A program made the translations under genes and the position numbers. A model generated the notes under the pieces. It had not been told where the DNA came from. It saw nothing but the letters and a program-made list of their open reading frames with translations, and did no database searches. A stretch of DNA of 64,000 bases from Phenylobacterium sp. J426. Its GTDB lineage: Bacteria; Pseudomonadota; Alphaproteobacteria; Caulobacterales; Caulobacteraceae. The stretch's first letter is position 1. Each line of letters starts with the position of its first letter. Shown here in pieces: positions 54,013-62,513 of this stretch. The DNA lies in contig NZ_JAJOMY010000001.1 in NCBI RefSeq assembly GCF_024699945.1, forward strand, positions 3,665,001 through 3,729,000. Direction: 5' to 3'.

Positions 54013-54255
54013 CTAGTTCCGGGTGGAGGAGACCTCCTCGACCTCCTCGTCGTCCTCGTCGTCCTCGTCGTGCTCGCCTTCGACCTCGAAGACATCCTCC
54101 TCGGCCTCGGACAGAAGCTCGTCGAGGGCGTCGATCACCGCGTCCAGCTGTTCGGGGCTGGCGGCGAAGTCCATCTTCTCGCCGGCGTCGTCCTCCAGAT
54201 GCAGGACGAAATCCTCCTCGCGGACCGAGATCGAGAACTTGGCGAGCTGTCGCAT
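54013..54255 (-). CDS. Small acidic protein of unknown function
   Basis: An 80-residue protein whose last 30 residues are mostly Glu and Asp (FEVEGEHDEDDEDDEEVEE). The first 50 residues (MRQLAKFSISVREEDFVLHL) look like a small folded domain. ATG 54255 follows AGGAGG at six bases, which strongly supports translation. I do not recognise a family. The acidic tail suggests binding to basic partners or DNA mimicry, but that is speculation. Confidence 0.72.
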   Translation of the reverse strand: MRQLAKFSISVREEDFVLHLEDDAGEKMDFAASPEQLDAVIDALDELLSEAEEDVFEVEGEHDEDDEDDEEVEEVSSTRN

Positions 54256-54314
54256 GATGGCCTCCTGACCGACTATCGGCATAACCACCCAGACCGCCTT
54301 TCGTTCAGCCCGGG

Positions 54315-54938
54315 TCAGGCCAAACGACGCACCGCCGCCATCACCCGCGCCGCCTTCTCGGCCGTTTCGGCGGGCGATTGCCCGGCCTTGTAGAGCTCAC
54401 CGCCCAGGCCGAAGGCGCGCGCCCCCGCCGCCCACCAGTCGGCCATGCCGTCCGGGCCCACCCCGCCGACCGCCCAGACGGTCACGTCGGCCGGCAACAC
54501 GGCCTTCAGCTGCTTCAGATGCGCCGGGCCGTAGGTCACCGCAGGGAACAGCTTCAGGTGCCGGGCGCCCGCTTCGATCGCCGTGAAGGCCTCCGTGGCC
54601 GTGGCGAACCCGGGCGCCGGGTCCAGCCCCAGCTCGACCGCCCGCCGGATCACTTCAGGCTGGGTGTTGGGCGAGACGATGATCCGTCCGCCGGCCTCGG
54701 CCACCGCTTCCACCCGCTCGGGCGTGAGCACCGTCCCTGCGCCGACCGCCATCCGGTCGGCGAAGGTCTCCGCCAGCGCGCGGATGCTGTCCAGCGGCTC
54801 CGGCGAGTTGAGCGGCACCTCCACGCCCCGCACGCCGGCCTCAAACAGCGCCTGCGCATGGTCCAGGATCTCATCGGGACGCACGCCGCGCACGATCGCG
54901 ACCACCGGCGCTTCGGCCAGGGCGGCCTCCAGCTTCAT
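54315..54938 (-). CDS. dgoA: 2-dehydro-3-deoxy-6-phosphogalactonate aldolase
   Basis: Cleaves 2-keto-3-deoxy-6-phosphogalactonate (KDPGal) to pyruvate and glyceraldehyde 3-phosphate. A 207-residue KDPG/KDPGal aldolase: IVRGVRPDE with the active Glu region, VEVPLNSPEPLDSI characteristic of the DgoA branch, GAGTVL, the Schiff-base Lys in HLKLFPA, and AVGGVGPDGM. It starts in overlap with the kinase (4 bases) and is the last step of the pathway encoded here. Confidence 0.93.
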   Translation of the reverse strand: MKLEAALAEAPVVAIVRGVRPDEILDHAQALFEAGVRGVEVPLNSPEPLDSIRALAETFADRMAVGAGTVLTPERVEAVAEAGGRIIVSPNTQPEVIRRAVELGLDPAPGFATATEAFTAIEAGARHLKLFPAVTYGPAHLKQLKAVLPADVTVWAVGGVGPDGMADWWAAGARAFGLGGELYKAGQSPAETAEKAARVMAAVRRLA

Positions 54939-55846
54939 CGTCTCGCCCTTTCATACAGCGCGAACAGACCCGCGATCGCCGCGGCCTCGCCGTCGTGCAC
55001 ATCGGCCGACACGCCACGCGCCGCAAGGGCGCGCGCGTAGAGGCCGCACAGCTGCGGATCGCCCAGCAGAGACACAGGCTCGTCTCCGCGGCATCCCAGC
55101 AGCCCCGGCAGGCTCGCAACCTCGGCTCCGATGAGCAGGCCGGAGAGATAGCTCGGCGTCTCCTCAGCCGGGCGGCCTTCGCCCACCACCCGAGCCCGCG
55201 CCGTGAACAGCCGCGCCGCCAGGCCGTCCCCCTCGCCCGCCGCCGCCGTCCCGGCGTCGAACGCCGCCATGTCGTCGGCCGGAGCCTCGCTCTTCAACAC
55301 GCTGTGGGTCTTCAGCACCGCGAACAGCTCGCCGGTCATGGCGGTGACGAACCGCGTGAGCCGCCCGTCCTCCACCAGCATCCACTTGGCGTGGGTCCCC
55401 GGATGACAGACCAGCCGCCGCCCCTCGCAGCGGGCCCTATCGGCCGCCAGCCAGCCGAAGACCTGCGTCTCCTCGCCCCGCATCACATCGCCCTGGCCGT
55501 TGAAGCCGCCACAGCGCACGCCGGGTACGATGCGGATCCAATCGGGTCCCTCCACGGCCTTCAGGCGCTGCGCCAGGTCGTCCAGGCCAGCCGGCGCGTC
55601 GGCATAGGGCGCCAGCGTCCATCCAAGGTTCGAGCCCACCATGCCGCACAGGATCGCCGGCAGCCCGTCAGCCGCGAGCGCGGGCCGCACCTCATCCCGG
55701 AACCGCGCCTCCGCCTCCCCGGGATCCAGCTTCGAGACGCCCAGACCCGGGAAGTCCCGGTCGCCGACCACCTTGCCGGCGGCGTCCAGCGTCCAGGCGC
55801 GCAGGTTCGTCGTGCCCCAATCGCAGGCGAGCACCGCCGCGGCCAT
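54935..55846 (-). CDS. dgoK: 2-dehydro-3-deoxygalactonokinase
   Basis: Phosphorylates 2-keto-3-deoxygalactonate on O6 with ATP. A 303-residue DgoK-family sugar kinase: N-terminal phosphate loop CDWGTTNLRAW, CGMVGSNLGW, PGVRCGGFNGQGDVMRGEE, CHPGTHAKWM and FVTAMTGELFAVL. The pathway order kinase-aldolase and the neighbouring dehydrogenase, dehydratase and lactonase point to De Ley-Doudoroff galactose catabolism. It overlaps the SDR stop (TGATG). Confidence 0.94.
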   Translation of the reverse strand: MAAAVLACDWGTTNLRAWTLDAAGKVVGDRDFPGLGVSKLDPGEAEARFRDEVRPALAADGLPAILCGMVGSNLGWTLAPYADAPAGLDDLAQRLKAVEGPDWIRIVPGVRCGGFNGQGDVMRGEETQVFGWLAADRARCEGRRLVCHPGTHAKWMLVEDGRLTRFVTAMTGELFAVLKTHSVLKSEAPADDMAAFDAGTAAAGEGDGLAARLFTARARVVGEGRPAEETPSYLSGLLIGAEVASLPGLLGCRGDEPVSLLGDPQLCGLYARALAARGVSADVHDGEAAAIAGLFALYERARR

Positions 55847-56598
55847 CAGAGCCGCCCCGCGTCGACGATCAGGTTCTGGCCGGTGATCATCCGGGCGTTG
55901 TCGCTGGCCAGAAACAGGGCCGCATCGGCGATGTCGTCGGGATATAGCCGCTCCTTGAGGGCCACCTGCTCGCGCCAAGCCGCCTCGGCCTCCGGCGTCA
56001 GCCAGAGCTCCAGCTGCCGCTCGGTGATCACCCAGCCTGGGGACAGGGCATTCACCCGCACCTTGTCCGGGCCCCATTCGCGGGCCAGTCCCTTGGACAG
56101 CGAGTTGATCGCGCCCTTGGCCGCCACATAGGTCGCCATGTGAGCCGGCCCCCACAAGGCATTGATCGAACTCACGTTCACGATGGCGCCGCCGCCGGCC
56201 GCCTTCATCATCGGATAGGCCGCCACGGACGCCGCAAAGGCCGGGTCGAGGTTGACCGCCAGCCCCTTGCGCCAGGCCTCGATCGAGGTCTCGGCGGCTT
56301 CGTGCCGGGTGTCGTTGGCGACGTTGTTGATCAGCACGGTGATCGGCCCCAGGGCGTCGGCCGCGTCCTGGATGGCGGCCTGCAGAGCGTCGGCGTCGGT
56401 CACGTCGCAGCGTCGAAACCAGGTCCGCTCACCCAGCTTCGCGGCCAACGCGGAGCCCGCGTCTTCCTGGAGGTCCACGAAGGCCACTCTGCACCCCTGG
56501 CCGTGGAAGCGCTCCACGAAGCAGGCGCCGATCCCGGATGCGCCCCCGGTGACGAAGACGGTCCGGCCGTCCAGGCTAGGATAGGTCGCCTCGCCCAT
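55846..56598 (-). CDS. SDR-family sugar 1-dehydrogenase
   Basis: A 250-residue classical SDR: GGASGIG cofactor loop, NNVAN, the NVSSINALWG Ser and Tyr-X3-Lys in ATYVAAKGAINS. The overall layout (start YPSLDGRTVFVTGG, end NLIVDAGRL) closely resembles the Caulobacter xylose dehydrogenase type, which oxidises the anomeric carbon of a free sugar. With the downstream kinase and aldolase of KDPGal, galactose or L-arabinose is the most likely sugar. The four genes dehydratase-SDR-dgoK-dgoA are contiguous. Confidence 0.87.
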   Translation of the reverse strand: MGEATYPSLDGRTVFVTGGASGIGACFVERFHGQGCRVAFVDLQEDAGSALAAKLGERTWFRRCDVTDADALQAAIQDAADALGPITVLINNVANDTRHEAAETSIEAWRKGLAVNLDPAFAASVAAYPMMKAAGGGAIVNVSSINALWGPAHMATYVAAKGAINSLSKGLAREWGPDKVRVNALSPGWVITERQLELWLTPEAEAAWREQVALKERLYPDDIADAALFLASDNARMITGQNLIVDAGRL

Positions 56599-58323
56599 CT
56601 AATGGCTCTCGCGGGTGACTTCGGCGCTCGACTTGCCGACCAGGAAATCCAGGTCCGCGCCCCGGTCCGCCTGCAGCACGGTGTCGATGTAGAGCCTGTA
56701 CCAGCCGCGGTCGAACCGGGAAGGCTGCAGCCCCGCCTCCCACTCGCGGCGGCGCTGCGCCAGCTCCGCCTCGCTGACGAGCAGGTTCAGGGTGCGGTTC
56801 GGCCCGTCGAACTCGATCTCGTCACCGGTCCTGACCAGCGCCAGCGGCCCGCCGGCCTCGGCTTCCGGCGAAACGTGCAGGATCACCGTGCCATAGGCCG
56901 TGCCGCTCATCCGCGCGTCGGAGATCCGCACCATGTCGCGCACGCCCTTCTGCAGCAGCTTCGGCGGCAGGGCCATGTTGCCCACCTCCGGCATGCCCGG
57001 GTAGCCCTTCGGCCCGCAGCCCTTCAGGACCAGGATCGAGGTTTCGTCGACCTCCAGGTCCGGGGCATCGATGCGGGCGTGGTAGTCCTCGATGTCCTCG
57101 AACACCACCGCCCGGCCGCGGTGGGTCAGGAGCTCGGGCGACGCGGCGCTGGGCTTCAGGATCGCGCCGTCTGGACAGAGGTTGCCGCGCAGCACCCAGA
57201 CGCCCGACGACGGCCCGACCGGCTGCTCCACCGTGCCGATCACCTCACGGTTCCACACCTCCGCGGCGTCGGCGATCTCGCCCTGGGTGTGGCCGGACAC
57301 CGTGATGGCCTCGCGGCGGAACAGCGGCCCCAGCTCCTTCATCACCGCCGGACAGCCGCCGGCGTAACAGAAGTCCTCCATCAGGTACTTGCCCGACGGC
57401 ATCAGGTTGACCAGCAGCGGGACCTCGCGGCCCAGCCGGTCGAAGTCCTCGAGCGTGAGCTCGATCCCGACCCGGCCCGCCAGCGCCAGCAGGTGCACCA
57501 CCGCATTGGTCGAGCCGCCGATCGCCGCGTGCATCAGGATGGCGTTCTCGAAGGCCTCGCGCGTCAGGATCTGCGACAGCTTCACGTCGTCCTTCACCAG
57601 CTGGACGATGCGGTTCCCGGTCAGGTGCGCCAGGGTCTTGCGCCGGCTGTCCACGCCGGGCAGCGCCGCATTGTTCGGCAGGCAGACACCCAACGCCTCC
57701 ATCAGGCTGGCCATGGTCGAGGCCGTGCCCATGGTGTTGCAGACCCCGTGGCTGCGGCTCATCGAGCTCTCGGCCGACAGGAAGTCCTTCAGCGTCATCT
57801 CGCCGGCCCGCACCGCCTCCGAGAACCGCCACACGTCGGTGCCCGACCCGATGTCCTTGCCGTGCCACTTGCCGTTCAGCATCGGGCCCGAGCTCACCAC
57901 CATGGTCGGCAGGTCCACAGACGCCGCGCCCATCAGCTGCCCCGGCGTCGTCTTGTCGCAACCGCCCAGCAGGACCACGCCGTCGATAGGATTGGCCCGG
58001 ATGCTCTCCTCGACTTCCATGGCCAGCAGGTTCCGAAACAGCATCGCTGTCGGCCGCATCTGGGTCTCAGGCAGGCTCATGGCCGGAAACTCGATCGGGA
58101 CGCCGCCGGCTTCCCAAACGCCGCGTTTCACGTACTCGGCCAGGTCGCGCAGGTGGAACTGGCAGGTCACCAGCTCGGACCAGGTGTTGCAGATGCCGAT
58201 CACCGGCCGCCCGTCGAACACATGGTCCGGCAAGCCCGTCCCCTTGATCCAGCTGCGATGGATGAACCCGTCGCGGTCGAGCTTGCCGTAGCTCTTCTGG
58301 CTGCGCAGCGGCTTCTTCGCCAT
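56599..58323 (-). CDS. IlvD/Edd-family sugar-acid dehydratase
   Basis: A 574-residue iron-sulfur dehydratase that removes water from a sugar acid to give the 2-keto-3-deoxy acid. It has the cluster-ligand cysteines (LLGGCDKTTPG, SHGVCNTMGTAST, YAGGCPAVM), and IEFPAMSLPETQMRPTAML. It groups with L-arabonate/D-xylonate/galactonate-type dehydratases rather than with IlvD of branched-chain synthesis, as judged by its sugar-operon context. Galactonate is the best guess since DgoK and DgoA follow. It is the first gene of the four-gene operon. Confidence 0.9.
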   Translation of the reverse strand: MAKKPLRSQKSYGKLDRDGFIHRSWIKGTGLPDHVFDGRPVIGICNTWSELVTCQFHLRDLAEYVKRGVWEAGGVPIEFPAMSLPETQMRPTAMLFRNLLAMEVEESIRANPIDGVVLLGGCDKTTPGQLMGAASVDLPTMVVSSGPMLNGKWHGKDIGSGTDVWRFSEAVRAGEMTLKDFLSAESSMSRSHGVCNTMGTASTMASLMEALGVCLPNNAALPGVDSRRKTLAHLTGNRIVQLVKDDVKLSQILTREAFENAILMHAAIGGSTNAVVHLLALAGRVGIELTLEDFDRLGREVPLLVNLMPSGKYLMEDFCYAGGCPAVMKELGPLFRREAITVSGHTQGEIADAAEVWNREVIGTVEQPVGPSSGVWVLRGNLCPDGAILKPSAASPELLTHRGRAVVFEDIEDYHARIDAPDLEVDETSILVLKGCGPKGYPGMPEVGNMALPPKLLQKGVRDMVRISDARMSGTAYGTVILHVSPEAEAGGPLALVRTGDEIEFDGPNRTLNLLVSEAELAQRRREWEAGLQPSRFDRGWYRLYIDTVLQADRGADLDFLVGKSSAEVTRESH

Positions 58324-58465
58324 TCCCGCGACCCCTCGCCTTCTCTCTAGATGCCCAGAGATTAAACCCGCCAGCCCGGCCGTGGTTCAGGCCTACCGCG
58401 CGTGGTGCAGATACCATCGTCGTGCTATCGCGCGGCGCTTTGTGCGGACTGGAGTTGGAGGGCGC

Positions 58466-59440
58466 GTGCTCGACTCGCTGCAATTGGCGCTCACGAACCT
58501 CCTGGCCCCCGCGGTCCTCTTCTTCCTGCTCGGTTTCGGGGCTGGCTGGCTGCGCTCCGACCTGACGGTTCCAGAGAGCGCCGCCAAGACGCTGGCCCTC
58601 GTCCTGATGCTGTCGATCGGCTTCAAAGGAGGCGTCGAGGCGTCCAAGGCAGGACTGTCGCAAGACTTCGCTTCTGCAGCGACCGCCGGCGTCGCCCTCA
58701 GCTTCGGCATCCCGGTCCTCGGCTTCTTTGTGCTCCGGGCGATCAGCGCGCTGGACCGTGCTACCGCCGCCGCGACCGCGGCCCACTATGGTTCGGTCTC
58801 CATCGTCACCTTCGTCGCCGGAACTGAGTTCCTACGGGCGTCGGGCCTGCAGTTCGGCGGCTACATGGTCGCCGTCGTCGCCCTGATGGAGACCCCGGCC
58901 ATCCTTTCGGCCCTCCTGCTGGCGGGCTCTGGCGCGGCCGGTCGCCAGGGCCTGCGCGGCGAGTTGATCCGCGAGGTGGCGCTGAACGGATCCGTGGTCG
59001 TGCTGATCGGGTCGTTCCTGATCGGAGCGATCAGCGGCTCCGCCGGCATGGCCAAGCTCGAGGTGTTCGTCGGCCCCGTCTTCCAGGGCGTGCTCGTCTT
59101 GTTCCTCCTGGACATGGGGCTCGTGGCGGCCCGGCGGCTGAAAGCGGCGCGCAGCCTGACCCCGGCCCTCATCGCCTTCGCCCTCGTGATGCCGCTGGTG
59201 TCTTGCGGGCTGGGCCTCGCCATCTCGCTGGCCCTGGGCCTTGGGGCTGCGGATGCTGCGGTCCTGGCGATCCTCGCCGCCAGCGCCTCCTACATCGCGG
59301 TGCCCGCGGCGATGCGCATCGCATTGCCCGACGCCGATCCGGGGGTCTATCTGACCCTCTCGCTGGCGATCACTTTCCCCTTCAACCTCGTGGTCGGCAT
59401 CCCGCTGTACACGGCCGCAGCCCAGGCGATGATCGGGTGA
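58466..59440 (+). CDS. sbtA: SbtA-family sodium-dependent bicarbonate transporter
   Basis: A 324-residue integral membrane protein of the SbtA (DUF897) family with about 10 helices: N-terminal NLLAPAVLFFLLGFGAGWLRSD, the LMLSIGFKGG segment with its conserved Gly, AHYGSVSIVTFVAG, and VALMETPAILSALLLA near the middle. C-terminal ASASYIAVPAAMRIALPDADPG matches as well. The GTG 58466 start lies after TTGGAGG. Its partner SbtB-like protein is encoded 3 bases downstream. The usual role is bicarbonate uptake for carbon fixation or anaplerosis. Confidence 0.92.
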   Translation: MLDSLQLALTNLLAPAVLFFLLGFGAGWLRSDLTVPESAAKTLALVLMLSIGFKGGVEASKAGLSQDFASAATAGVALSFGIPVLGFFVLRAISALDRATAAATAAHYGSVSIVTFVAGTEFLRASGLQFGGYMVAVVALMETPAILSALLLAGSGAAGRQGLRGELIREVALNGSVVVLIGSFLIGAISGSAGMAKLEVFVGPVFQGVLVLFLLDMGLVAARRLKAARSLTPALIAFALVMPLVSCGLGLAISLALGLGAADAAVLAILAASASYIAVPAAMRIALPDADPGVYLTLSLAITFPFNLVVGIPLYTAAAQAMIG

Positions 59441-59443
59441 CCC

Positions 59444-59752
59444 ATGCAGACCACCGGACGCAAGAAGCTTGAGATCATCATCGAGGCGACCGTACTGCGG
59501 CGCGTCGAACAGTTTCTCGACGAGGCCGGAGTCCGAGGCTGGACCGTGCTTCCCAGCATCGAGGGCCACGGCAGCCATGGCGACTGGAGCAGCGGCGACT
59601 TCACGCCGGGGCAGGAACGGCGGCTGATCGTGGCGGTTGCGACCTCCGACGTCGCGCAGCGGGCGCTGGATCGCCTGGCGAGCTTCTTCGCCGACTATCC
59701 CGGGATCGTCTTCCTGAGCGACGTGGAAGTCCTGCGGCCCGAACGCTTCTAG
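59444..59752 (+). CDS. sbtB: PII-like SbtB protein
   Basis: A 102-residue PII-family protein of the SbtB-like branch. It starts RKKLEIIIEATVLRRVEQFLDEAG with the classic first strand-helix, has GHGSHGDW in the T-loop region, and VEVLRPERF at the end. PII-like SbtB proteins bind adenine nucleotides and switch SbtA on or off. The gene follows SbtA directly. Confidence 0.9.
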   Translation: MQTTGRKKLEIIIEATVLRRVEQFLDEAGVRGWTVLPSIEGHGSHGDWSSGDFTPGQERRLIVAVATSDVAQRALDRLASFFADYPGIVFLSDVEVLRPERF

Positions 59753-59761
59753 GCGCCCGCC

Positions 59762-60628
59762 CTAGCCCTCGTACACCGGCAGCGGGAGCCCCTTCACGCC
59801 CCAGGCCGTGAGGGTGTCAACCGCGAAAAGCCCGCCCGCCAGCGGCTGCTTGGCCCGCGCCTCGTCCGACAGCTCGTCCCAGGCGCTGGTGATATAGAGC
59901 GTGCCGAGATCAGGACCACCGAACGCGCAGCTGGTCGGCTGCTCGACGGGGACCTGGACGACCCGGTCCACCCGCCCATCCGGTGCGTAACGCACGATCC
60001 GCCAGCCGCCCCACTGAGCGTTCCAGAGATGTCCCTCCGCATCCACCGCCGAGCCGTCCGGCGAGGCGTTGGTCCCACGCGTGTGGGCGAACTCGCGCAC
60101 CTGCGACAGATCCGCCGTCTGGTGGGCGAACAGGGTCTGCAGCTTGGAGTCGGCCATGTAGAGCACAGAGCCGTCCGGGCTGAACGACACCGTGTTCGGG
60201 ATGTGAATGCCGGTCAGCACGCGCGTCGTCTTGCCGTCGCGGTCGGTCCGGAAGACGCTGCCCGGTCGTTTGCCGCCGTCGTCGTCCATGGTCGACCACC
60301 AGAAGCGGCCCTGCATGTCGACCTTGCCGTCATTGGTGCGGAAGCCCGCGCCCAGCTCATAGGGCTGCGTCACCGCGATCGTGCCGGCCTGCGGATCCAC
60401 GATCGCGAGCCCCTTCTCCGTGGCCATCAGCAGGCCGCCCGCCGCGCGCGGGACCGCCGCGCTCGCCCGCATCGGCAGGTCGAAGGTTCCGCTGTCGCCG
60501 GTCGCCGGCTCGAACCAGGCGAGGCGGGGATGCTTGATGTCGAACCAGTACAGCCTTCGCTCGGCCGCCGACCAGAGAGGGCCCTCCCCGAGGCGGTCTG
60601 CCGCATTCACCACGCACCGAACTTCCAC
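59762..60628 (-). CDS. SMP-30/gluconolactonase-family sugar lactonase
   Basis: A 288-residue six-bladed beta-propeller lactonase: metal-binding Glu in LGEGPLWSA, NDGKVDMQGRFW, NTVSFSPDGSVLYMADS with Asn and Asp ligands, and the C-terminal blade. It hydrolyses the aldonolactone made by the sugar dehydrogenase (55846-56598), so it is the missing step of the pathway. It is read toward the SbtB gene and ends 10 bases from it. The start ATG 60628 is conventional. Confidence 0.9.
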   Translation of the reverse strand: MEVRCVVNAADRLGEGPLWSAAERRLYWFDIKHPRLAWFEPATGDSGTFDLPMRASAAVPRAAGGLLMATEKGLAIVDPQAGTIAVTQPYELGAGFRTNDGKVDMQGRFWWSTMDDDGGKRPGSVFRTDRDGKTTRVLTGIHIPNTVSFSPDGSVLYMADSKLQTLFAHQTADLSQVREFAHTRGTNASPDGSAVDAEGHLWNAQWGGWRIVRYAPDGRVDRVVQVPVEQPTSCAFGGPDLGTLYITSAWDELSDEARAKQPLAGGLFAVDTLTAWGVKGLPLPVYEG

Positions 60629-60779
60629 CAGATGACCTCCCGACGAACGGACTGGGAATCATGAGACACTTCCAGGACCGGTCGCGCCTAACCTGCGACA
60701 CCCTGACCGCCGCGTTTCAATACCGTTCAGGGTCGTCGCCCTACTATCTTAGTCGACAGAATCGGTAGGGGTCTCCCAA

Positions 60780-61022
60780 GTGTCGCTCTCCAGCTATTCC
60801 GACGTCTTCTCGATCGACCACGAGCGTGGCTACGACGAGACGATCTCCCCGGGCGACCTCGTCCGCACGGGGCCCAACCTCTATCCCCACTTCGAGGTTC
60901 TCGCCGTCCATGGCGACAAGGCCTGGGTCCGGAACGTGCTGAACGGCTCCGACCACCTCGCCCTCCTCGCCCGCTGCCGCAAGATCAACGGCCAGCCCGG
61001 CCTCGCCGAAACGGCGGAATAG
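60780..61022 (+). CDS. Hypothetical small protein
   Basis: An 80-residue protein starting at GTG 60780: SLSSYSDVFSIDHERGYDE then ISPGDLVRTGPNLYPHFEVLAVHGDKAWVRNVLNGSD. It reads like a small beta-rich domain with conserved Gly and Trp, but I do not recognise the family. It stands alone, with 151 bases to the divergent lactonase gene. Confidence 0.6.
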   Translation: MSLSSYSDVFSIDHERGYDETISPGDLVRTGPNLYPHFEVLAVHGDKAWVRNVLNGSDHLALLARCRKINGQPGLAETAE

Positions 61023-61030
61023 GCGCCGAT

Positions 61031-61091
61031 CTCCTCCTCTCTCCCCTCCACAACGGAGAGGGAGAGGGAGAGGAGAACGTCCTGATTTTTC
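61031..61091 (+). terminator. Possible terminator after small hypothetical gene
   Basis: A pyrimidine-rich arm (CTCCTCCTCTCTCCCCTCC) is followed after ACAAC by an imperfectly complementary purine arm (GGAGAGGGAGAGGGAGAGGAG) and then GATTTTTCTG. It lies just after the stop at 61022. Confidence 0.4.
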
Positions 61092-61214
61092 TGAACCCCG
61101 GTCCGCCCCCGGAGTTATCGCTTTGGGGAGCGAGCGACCGCGCTCGCGCGAGTACACGGCTGCGCCGCTTTCGAGCCGGCCACTTCCAGGGGAGGACGCG
61201 CCATCTCCGCTTTC

Positions 61215-62504
61215 ATGTTCGCCACCGGGATCGAGAACTCCATCCCCCGCATCCAGAACGGCCGCGTCCGGGTGGACCAGATGGAGTCCTGCGGTCACTA
61301 CCGGCATTGGCGGAAGGACTTCGACCTCGTCGAAGAGATGGGGATCAAGTACCTGCGCTACGGCCCGCCGCTGCACACCACCCTGATCGGACCCGAGAGG
61401 TACGACTGGGAGTTCTCGGACGTCACCTTCGCCGAACTGCGCCGCCGCAACATCAATCCCATCGTCGACCTCTGCCACTTCGGCGTGCCCGACTGGATCG
61501 GCGACTTCCAGAATCCCGACTTCCCGGAGCAGTTCGCCAGGTACTCCGCCGCATTCGCCCGGCGCTTCCCGTGGGTGCAGCTCTACACGCCGGTCAACGA
61601 GATGTTCATCTGCGCCCAGTTCTCGGCCAAGTTCGGCTGGTGGAACGAGCAGGGCACGACGGACCTCACCTTCGTCACCGCGCTGAAGCACATCGTGCGG
61701 GCCAACGTGCTGGCCATGCAGGAGATCCTCAAGGTCCGGCCCGACGCGATCTTCATCCAGAGCGAGTCCTCGGAGTACTTCCACGCGGAGAATCCGTCCG
61801 CCATCAAGCCGGCGGAGATCGAGAACTCGCGCCGCTTCCTCTCACTCGATCTCAACTACGGCCACCGGGTCGACAGCGAGATGTACGAGTACCTGATGGA
61901 CAACGGGATGACGCGCGAGGAGTACCACTTCTTCCTCGGCAATTCGCTGCGCCACCACTGCATCCTGGGCAACGACTACTATTGGACGAACGAGCACCGG
62001 GTGTCGGCCGACGGGACTCACCGGGCCTCGGGCGAGATCTTCGGCTACTCCGAGATCACCCGGCAGTACTACAACCGCTACCGGCTCCCGGTGATGCACA
62101 CCGAGACCAACATCGTCGAGGGTCCGAACGGCGACGAGGCCGTGAACTGGCTCTGGAAGGAGTGGGCCAACGTGCTCCGCGTCCGCAACGATGGCGTGCC
62201 GACGGTCGGCTTCACCTGGTACTCGCTGACCGACCAGATGGACTGGGACACTGCCTTGCGCGAGACCAATATGCGGGTGCACCCGGTGGGCCTCTACGAC
62301 CTCAACCGTGAGATCCGTCCGGTGGGCCTCTCCTACAAGCAACTGATCAAGGACTGGGGCGAGGTGCTGCCCACCCAGAGCATCTGCCTCACGGTGCCCG
62401 TCGTGCCGCCGGCCGAGTACGGCGAGCCCGGCGCGGAACGCCAGCAGGTGGAGGCCCGGCGGCTCCGGGCGGTCGAACTCGCATCTGGCGGCCAGACCGG
62501 CTAG
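61215..62504 (+). CDS. GH1-like family protein (beta-glucosidase-type)
   Basis: A 429-residue GH1-fold protein: YLRYGPPLHTT, LYTPVNEMFICAQFSAKFGWW with the acid/base Glu in the NEM motif, and HTETNIVEG with the nucleophile-like Glu. A GFTWYSLTDQMDWD tail is typical of this atypical group. It shares fold and context with the N-terminal half of the fusion at 51751-54002 but is otherwise distinct. It may hydrolyse or bind a galactoside or other oligosaccharide, and is followed by a mutarotase gene after 9 bases. ATG 61215 has only a distant ribosome site. Confidence 0.82.
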   Translation: MFATGIENSIPRIQNGRVRVDQMESCGHYRHWRKDFDLVEEMGIKYLRYGPPLHTTLIGPERYDWEFSDVTFAELRRRNINPIVDLCHFGVPDWIGDFQNPDFPEQFARYSAAFARRFPWVQLYTPVNEMFICAQFSAKFGWWNEQGTTDLTFVTALKHIVRANVLAMQEILKVRPDAIFIQSESSEYFHAENPSAIKPAEIENSRRFLSLDLNYGHRVDSEMYEYLMDNGMTREEYHFFLGNSLRHHCILGNDYYWTNEHRVSADGTHRASGEIFGYSEITRQYYNRYRLPVMHTETNIVEGPNGDEAVNWLWKEWANVLRVRNDGVPTVGFTWYSLTDQMDWDTALRETNMRVHPVGLYDLNREIRPVGLSYKQLIKDWGEVLPTQSICLTVPVVPPAEYGEPGAERQQVEARRLRAVELASGGQTG

Positions 62505-62513
62505 GCGCTCCGG

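Noticed and set aside
54023-54268. Ser-rich 81-residue frame on the + strand at the acidic gene
   Set aside because: It is the mirror of the Asp/Glu codons; only the minus-strand frame has a ribosome site.
56140-58350. 736-residue open frame opposite the IlvD/Edd dehydratase and SDR genes
   Set aside because: Spans two well-supported minus-strand genes and is His/Arg/Leu-rich with no motif.
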